Below are positions 5,937-9,367 of a stretch of DNA of 9,367 nucleotides, one piece after another. Source of the stretch: an uncultured Alphaproteobacteria bacterium (lineage in GTDB: Bacteria; Pseudomonadota; Alphaproteobacteria; Micropepsales; Micropepsaceae); assembly GCA_903922545.1 (NCBI GenBank), contig CAIXUE010000129.1, positions 1 through 9,367 of the forward strand. The letters are read 5' to 3'. Numbering within the stretch: the stretch's first letter is position 1; the number at the start of each line of letters is the position of its first letter. The translations under genes and the position numbers were made by a program. A model generated the notes under the pieces. The model ran no database searches. It saw only the letters and a program-made list of their open reading frames with translations, and had not been told where the DNA came from.

Positions 5937-5951
5937 TTAATCACGGGTTAA
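5937..5951 (-). promoter_or_regulatory. CtrA-type site, fliO side
   Basis: TTAA (5937-5940), seven bases, TTAA (5948-5951) is a perfect TTAA-N7-TTAA match to the recognition pattern of the cell-cycle regulator CtrA. Read toward fliO it begins TTAACC. If transcription starts at the fliO ATG (5912), the site is centred at -32 and covers the -35 position, as in known CtrA-activated promoters. GTAAAT at -12 to -7 is a weak -10 candidate. Confidence 0.7.
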
Positions 5952-5963
5952 GCCGGGGAAGAA

Positions 5964-5976
5964 TTTGCCCGGCAAA
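5964..5976. promoter_or_regulatory. Short palindrome between the CtrA-type sites
   Basis: TTTGCC and GGCAAA form a perfect 6-bp inverted repeat around one C, almost midway between the two TTAA-N7-TTAA sites. It could be an operator for a second regulator or chance. No known site was recognised. Confidence 0.25.
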
Positions 5977-5987
5977 AATCGCCGCCG

Positions 5988-6002
5988 TTAAGCCGCGCTT
6001 AA
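5988..6002 (+). promoter_or_regulatory. CtrA-type site, flgB side
   Basis: TTAA (5988-5991), GCCGCGC, TTAA (5999-6002) is a second perfect TTAA-N7-TTAA match and also a palindrome (TTAAGC-CGC-GCTTAA). It lies 55 bases before the flgB ATG. With the usual overlap of the -35 region, transcription would start near 6027, leaving a leader of about 30 bases. The corresponding -10 (CACCAT near 6015-6020) is poor. Confidence 0.7.
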
Positions 6003-6057
6003 GCACAATGGCCGCACCATGCCCTCGTGTTTCAAGGCTAACAAAAGGTTACCAGCC

Positions 6058-6477
6058 ATGAATCTGCCTGATATTCCGCTGCTTTCCGTGTTGCGTGAGC
6101 GCATGAGCTGGCTGAACCAGCGCCAGGATGTTCTGACCCAGAATGTCGCCAATGCCGACACGCCCGGCTATTCCGCGCATGATCTGAAGCCGCTGGATTT
6201 TTCCGATGAGCTGCGAAAAGCGCAAAGCCCGGGGCAAAGCGCCGGCACGCTCATGGTCACCGATCCCAGGCACATTTCACTTTCGACCGGCGGCAACAGC
6301 GGCGCGTTCGACGACTATCAGGTCAATGATACCGAGGCCAATCCCAACGGCAATTCGGTTTCGCTGGAGCAGGAGATGATCAAGGTCTCCGATACCCAGG
6401 CGCAATTCCAGGCCGCCACCAATCTCTATGGCAAGGCCATCACCATGATGAAGACCGCAATCGGTCATGGACAATAA
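6058..6477 (+). CDS. flgB: Flagellar proximal rod protein FlgB
   Basis: FlgB is a proximal rod subunit of the basal body, exported to the periplasm by the type III system without a cleaved signal. The 139-residue product carries the rod/hook N-terminal signature NVANADTPGY (29-38) and ends with the heptad-type C-terminal helix (FQAATNLYGKAITMMKTAIGHG). The start at 6058 gives MNLPDIPLLSVLRERMSWL, the standard FlgB N-terminus, with AAAAGG at 6043-6048 as ribosome-binding site. An in-frame ATG at 6019 would add 13 atypical residues and is not favoured. It is the first gene of the plus-strand flagellar unit. Confidence 0.95.
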   Translation: MNLPDIPLLSVLRERMSWLNQRQDVLTQNVANADTPGYSAHDLKPLDFSDELRKAQSPGQSAGTLMVTDPRHISLSTGGNSGAFDDYQVNDTEANPNGNSVSLEQEMIKVSDTQAQFQAATNLYGKAITMMKTAIGHGQ

Positions 6478-6487
6478 GGAGTAGAAA

Positions 6488-6898
6488 ATGGATTTTTCAA
6501 CTTCCCTCACCGTCGCCGCAAGCGGCATGCGCGCCCAGTCGGACCGCATGAAGACCATTGCGGAAAATATCGCCAACGCCAATTCCACCGCGTCCACACC
6601 GGGCGGCGATCCCTATCGCCGCAAGATCGCCACCCAGAAAACAAATTTCGACAGCGAACTGGGCGCGGCTTTGGTCACCTCCGGCAAGCCGATCGATGAT
6701 AAAAGCGATTTTCGCACCCAATATGATCCGGGCAATCCCCAGGCCGACAAGCTTGGCTATGTGAAACTGCCCAATGTCGATCCTCTGATCGAAATCATGG
6801 ATATGAAGGAAGCCCAGCGCTCCTACGACGCGGATCTGGATGTGATGGATTCCACCAAGCAGATGCTCTCCCGCACCGTCGATTTGCTGAACAAATGA
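6488..6898 (+). CDS. flgC: Flagellar proximal rod protein FlgC
   Basis: This is a 136-residue proximal rod subunit. It opens MDFSTSLTVAASGMRAQSDR, carries the signature ENIANANSTAS (26-36) and ends with the rod-type helix (QRSYDADLDVMDSTKQML and on to LLNK). Length and both conserved ends fit FlgC. A strong AAGGAG (6476-6481) overlaps the flgB stop codon, with six bases to the ATG, so flgB and flgC are tightly linked. After its stop a 115-base gap with a large hairpin precedes fliE. Confidence 0.96.
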   Translation: MDFSTSLTVAASGMRAQSDRMKTIAENIANANSTASTPGGDPYRRKIATQKTNFDSELGAALVTSGKPIDDKSDFRTQYDPGNPQADKLGYVKLPNVDPLIEIMDMKEAQRSYDADLDVMDSTKQMLSRTVDLLNK

Positions 6899-6940
6899 TG
6901 ATCCCCTCCGCCCTTCGCATCGCAAGCGCTGCTACGGGCA

Positions 6941-6977
6941 CCTCCCCCGCCAGCGCGCTCCGCGCGCGCAGGGGAGG
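6941..6977. repeat. Large GC-rich hairpin in the flgC-fliE gap
   Basis: CCTCCCC (6941-6947) pairs with GGGGAGG (6971-6977). Inside lies a second perfect stem, GCGCGC (6953-6958) with GCGCGC (6962-6967) around TCC. There is no T-run after it, so it does not look like a strong intrinsic terminator. It may be an intra-operon RNA element or a copy of a dispersed palindromic repeat. The rest of the gap shows only the fliE ribosome-binding site. Confidence 0.6.
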
Positions 6978-7013
6978 CGGGCCTGAGTTCGCTTCTATTG
7001 AAAGGAACATATA

Positions 7014-7331
7014 ATGGCTCTTCCCGCCGCCGCAGCCGCCGCCTACCAGTCCATCGCCAGCATGGGCGGTGCTTCCGCTTCCTCTGCCGCAACGTCCGCC
7101 ACAGCCGCGCCCGGCGCCAGCTTTTCGGATTTCCTGTCCGGCGCGGTCAAGGATTCCATCAACACCATCGGCCAGGGTGAGCAAGCCGCCACCGCCCAGG
7201 CAACCGGCAAGGCCAACATTGTCGATGTGGTCAATTCGGTGAATGCCGCCGAACTCACCCTCGATACCGTGGTGGCGGTGCGCGACAAGGTTGTCGCGGC
7301 TTATCAGTCCATCATGCAGATGCCGATTTAA
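7014..7331 (+). CDS. fliE: Flagellar hook-basal body protein FliE
   Basis: FliE is the small adaptor joining the MS ring and export gate to the proximal rod. The 105-residue product has the conserved C-terminal half: FSDFLSGAVKDSINTI (37-52), then GKANIVDVVNSVNAAELTL (65-83) and VRDKVVAAYQSIMQMPI (89-105), which ends in the family's YQ-I-MPI pattern. The N-terminal 36 residues are Ala/Ser-rich and poorly conserved, as usual. AAAGGAA (7001-7007) is the ribosome-binding site. Its neighbours FlgB/FlgC are its structural partners. Confidence 0.95.
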   Translation: MALPAAAAAAYQSIASMGGASASSAATSATAAPGASFSDFLSGAVKDSINTIGQGEQAATAQATGKANIVDVVNSVNAAELTLDTVVAVRDKVVAAYQSIMQMPI

Positions 7332-7344
7332 CAGGAACAAGAAC

Positions 7345-7608
7345 ATGAATCCCGCCGACACCATTGAATTTGCCCGCACCGCCATTCTGACCCTGCTTGA
7401 GATCATCGCGCCCTCCATGCTGACGGCGCTGGTGGTGGGCTTGGCCATCGGCCTGCTCCAGGCGCTCACCCAGATTCAGGAACAGACCCTGGTCTTTGTG
7501 CCCAAGATCGTGGCCGTCTTTATCGTGCTTCTGATCGCGCTGCCTTTCGCCGGCTCCGCCATGAGCGGGCTGATGACCGATATCGCCCAGCGCATCGCCG
7601 CATACTGA
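7345..7608 (+). CDS. fliQ: Flagellar export gate protein FliQ
   Basis: FliQ is a small inner-membrane component of the export gate, four copies around FliP/FliR. The 87-residue product has two hydrophobic hairpin helices (about 14-42 and 53-76) and the signature GLLQALTQIQEQTLVFVPKI (36-55). The start MNPADTIEFARTA is typical, and AGGA (7333-7336) precedes it. In-frame codons extend upstream into fliE in another frame and are not coding. It is followed five bases later by fliR. Confidence 0.96.
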   Translation: MNPADTIEFARTAILTLLEIIAPSMLTALVVGLAIGLLQALTQIQEQTLVFVPKIVAVFIVLLIALPFAGSAMSGLMTDIAQRIAAY

Positions 7609-7613
7609 TTTAA

Positions 7614-8378
7614 ATGCAGATTCACCTACCCGCTCTGGCCGGTATTGTTCTGACCTACCTGCTGGTCTTCTCGCGGGTGGGCGCCATGATCATGCTGCTG
7701 CCTGGCTTCGGCACCATGGGCGTGCCGGCGCGGGTGCGCCTTGTTCTGGCGCTGGCCATTGCCCTGGCCCTGACGCCGCAGGTGCAAAGCGCCTATCCCG
7801 CCATCGCCCCCACAACCATGGTTCAGCTCACCATTCTGCTGGCCCAGGAAGTTACGTGCGGCGTGCTGGTCGGCGCCATGGCCGCCATTGTCATGAGTTC
7901 GTTGCAGGTTGCGGGCTTTCTGATCGCCTCCCAGATCGGTCTTTCCTACGCCCAGACCATCGACCCCACCCAGAACACGCAGGGCGCCGTGGTCGGCAAT
8001 TTCATGACCATGCTGGGCATCGTGGCGATCTTCTCGACGGACATGCACCATCTGGCCATCGGCGCCATCGCCGGCAGTTATCGCCTGCTGCCGCCCGGCG
8101 GCCATCTGCCGACCGGCGATCTGGCGCAGCTGGTTATCCAGCTTGTCTCCGGCTCCTTCGCGCTGGGCTTTCAATTGGCCGCGCCGTTCCTGGTGTTTGG
8201 TTTTGCCGTCTATGCGGGCCTGGGCATCCTTGCCCGCCTGATGCCGCAATTGCAGATTTTCTTTGTCGCCGTGCCGATCAACATTCTGTGCGGCTTTGTC
8301 ATCATGCTGGCCCTGCTGGGCTCCATGATCACGGTCTTTCTTAATTACTATTCCTCGACCATGGCGTTCTTTCTCTAA
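7614..8378 (+). CDS. fliR: Flagellar export gate protein FliR
   Basis: This 254-residue integral membrane protein is the single-copy FliR subunit that closes the FliP/FliQ helical gate. Conserved stretches are FSRVGAMIMLLPGFG (19-33), VPARVRLVLALAIALAL (37-53), QIGLSYAQTIDP (107-118) and LARLMPQLQIFFVAVPINIL (206-225), with about six membrane segments. No clear Shine-Dalgarno precedes the ATG, which lies five bases after the fliQ stop, so translation is probably coupled. Its TAA overlaps the flhB ATG as TAATG. Confidence 0.96.
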   Translation: MQIHLPALAGIVLTYLLVFSRVGAMIMLLPGFGTMGVPARVRLVLALAIALALTPQVQSAYPAIAPTTMVQLTILLAQEVTCGVLVGAMAAIVMSSLQVAGFLIASQIGLSYAQTIDPTQNTQGAVVGNFMTMLGIVAIFSTDMHHLAIGAIAGSYRLLPPGGHLPTGDLAQLVIQLVSGSFALGFQLAAPFLVFGFAVYAGLGILARLMPQLQIFFVAVPINILCGFVIMLALLGSMITVFLNYYSSTMAFFL

Positions 8379-9367
8379 TGGCTGACGATCACGATCAGTC
8401 ACAGGCGACGGAACAGCCCACAGCCAAGCGGCTGGAACAGGCGCGCGAATCCGGCGACATCGTCAAATCCGCCGAGGTTTCCGCCTTTGTGCTTCTGGCC
8501 GGCGGCACGCTGGCCATCGCCATGTTCGGCAAATCCACCGCCATCGGCATCGCCGGCTCGCTCAGCATTTTTCTCGAGCAGCCCGAACAGATGAGCGTGG
8601 ATGCCGCCGGCCTCACCGCCATGCTGCGCGGCACGCTGCTGCATCTGGCCATGACGCTGGCGCCGTTCGCCGGTGTGATGATGGCGGCGGGCCTGGCCGG
8701 TCATCTTCTGCAAAGCCGCCCCTCTTTCAGCCCCGGCAAATTGGCGCCGGATTTCTCCAAGCTTTCGCTGATCGCCGGCTTCAAGCGCCTGTTCGGTCTG
8801 GAAGGCTGGATGAACCTTCTCAAGGGCCTGGCCAAGATCGCCATTGTCGGTCTGGCGGTCTGGACCCAACTTTGGCCCGAACGCGGCATGCTGGAATCCA
8901 TTCTCTCCCAATCGCCCGGCGCGGTGGTGGGCGATATGAGCCATCTTCTGTTTAAGGTGCTGATCGCTTCGCTGGCGTCGCTCTTCGTGATCGCGGGCCT
9001 GGATTATTTCCTGCAGTACAACCGCTTCATGGCGCGCAATCGCATGTCCAAGCAGGAGGTCAAGGAAGAATACCGCCAGAATGAAGGCGATCCCGCCATC
9101 AAGGCCAAGGTGCGCCAGATCCGCCATGAGCGCGCCAAGAAGCGCATGATGGCGCGGGTGCCCGAAGCCACGGTGGTGATCATGAACCCCACCCATTATG
9201 CCGTGGCGCTGCAATATGTCAGCGGCAAGAACGCCGCCCCCATCTGCGTCGCCAAGGGTATCGACGCGCTGGCGCTTCGCATCCGCGCCATCGCCGAAGA
9301 AAATGATGTGCCGGTGGTGGAAAATCCGCCGCTGGCCCGCGCCCTCCACGCCAGTGTGGAAGTGGAC
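8378..9367 (+). CDS. flhB: Flagellar export switch protein FlhB (3' end beyond window)
   Basis: FlhB switches the export apparatus from rod/hook to filament substrates. The first 330 codons are present with no stop, and the frame runs off the window edge. Four membrane segments lie between about 32 and 215, followed by the connector (NRMSKQEVKEEYRQNEGDPA, 221-240) and the cytoplasmic autocleavage domain with NPTH (Asn270-Pro271 is the self-cleavage bond). VAKGIDALALRIRAIA (291-306) and ENPPLARALHASVEVD (315-330) match the family closely. Typical homologues run some 20-50 residues further. Its ATG shares one base with the fliR stop. Identity is firm; the C-terminal end cannot be judged. Confidence 0.96.
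   Translation, partial: MADDHDQSQATEQPTAKRLEQARESGDIVKSAEVSAFVLLAGGTLAIAMFGKSTAIGIAGSLSIFLEQPEQMSVDAAGLTAMLRGTLLHLAMTLAPFAGVMMAAGLAGHLLQSRPSFSPGKLAPDFSKLSLIAGFKRLFGLEGWMNLLKGLAKIAIVGLAVWTQLWPERGMLESILSQSPGAVVGDMSHLLFKVLIASLASLFVIAGLDYFLQYNRFMARNRMSKQEVKEEYRQNEGDPAIKAKVRQIRHERAKKRMMARVPEATVVIMNPTHYAVALQYVSGKNAAPICVAKGIDALALRIRAIAEENDVPVVENPPLARALHASVEVD

Noticed and set aside
8399..9349. Minus-strand open frame of 316 codons opposite flhB
   Set aside because: Gly/His/Arg-rich shadow. The plus strand encodes FlhB with NPTH and all conserved stretches.
1334..9367. Defence, toxin-antitoxin, prophage or mobile-element system
   Set aside because: No integrase, transposase, nuclease, terminal inverted repeats, target duplications or array of direct repeats was seen. 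All substantial genes belong to known housekeeping, transport, esterase or flagellar families.

Overview
The window looks like a chromosomal segment of a flagellated alphaproteobacterium. It is GC-rich and codes densely on both strands. Three things support this: a COQ9-family gene and an alphaproteobacterial-type bS21 gene, flagellar genes arranged as flgBC-fliE-fliQR-flhB with a divergent fliOP, and two perfect TTAA-N7-TTAA sites (the CtrA recognition pattern) between the two flagellar units. A CtrA-using lineage such as Caulobacterales or relatives fits, but no 16S or other marker here fixes the order. I see no phage, transposon, CRISPR, tRNA or rRNA sequence.

Layout. Left block (38-1663): a peptide deformylase gene and a COQ9-family gene overlap by one base on the minus strand. 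They diverge from rpsU (bS21, TTG start) on the plus strand, and the shared region of about 125 bp holds a candidate promoter for each side. Middle block (1671-4708): a short dispersed-type palindrome and a strong bidirectional terminator close both rpsU and a minus-strand run of genes. That run, read from right to left, is a secreted tannase/feruloyl-esterase-family hydrolase, a His-rich DmeF-like cation efflux transporter, and a 59-residue membrane protein whose last codons lie inside the terminator stem. Right block (4813-9367): fliP and fliO on the minus strand, a 145-bp divergent control region, then flgB, flgC, fliE, fliQ, fliR and the first 330 codons of flhB on the plus strand.

How it works together. 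The right block encodes nearly all of the flagellar type III export gate (FliP, FliQ, FliR, FlhB, and FliO as assembly factor) plus the proximal rod and its adaptor (FlgB, FlgC, FliE), which are early components. Paired CtrA sites between the two divergent units suggest that they are switched on together in the cell cycle. No clear terminator was seen between fliP and the tannase or between the tannase and the transporter, so some read-through along the minus strand is possible.

The most interesting signals are regulatory. They are the paired CtrA sites (one placed so that fliO could be a leaderless mRNA), a recurring pattern of minus-strand genes with no Shine-Dalgarno but a -10-like hexamer just upstream of ATG, the terminator nested in a coding sequence, and a large GC-rich hairpin inside the flgC-fliE gap. 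No convincing undescribed multi-gene system is visible; most of the window is ordinary housekeeping and flagellar content.
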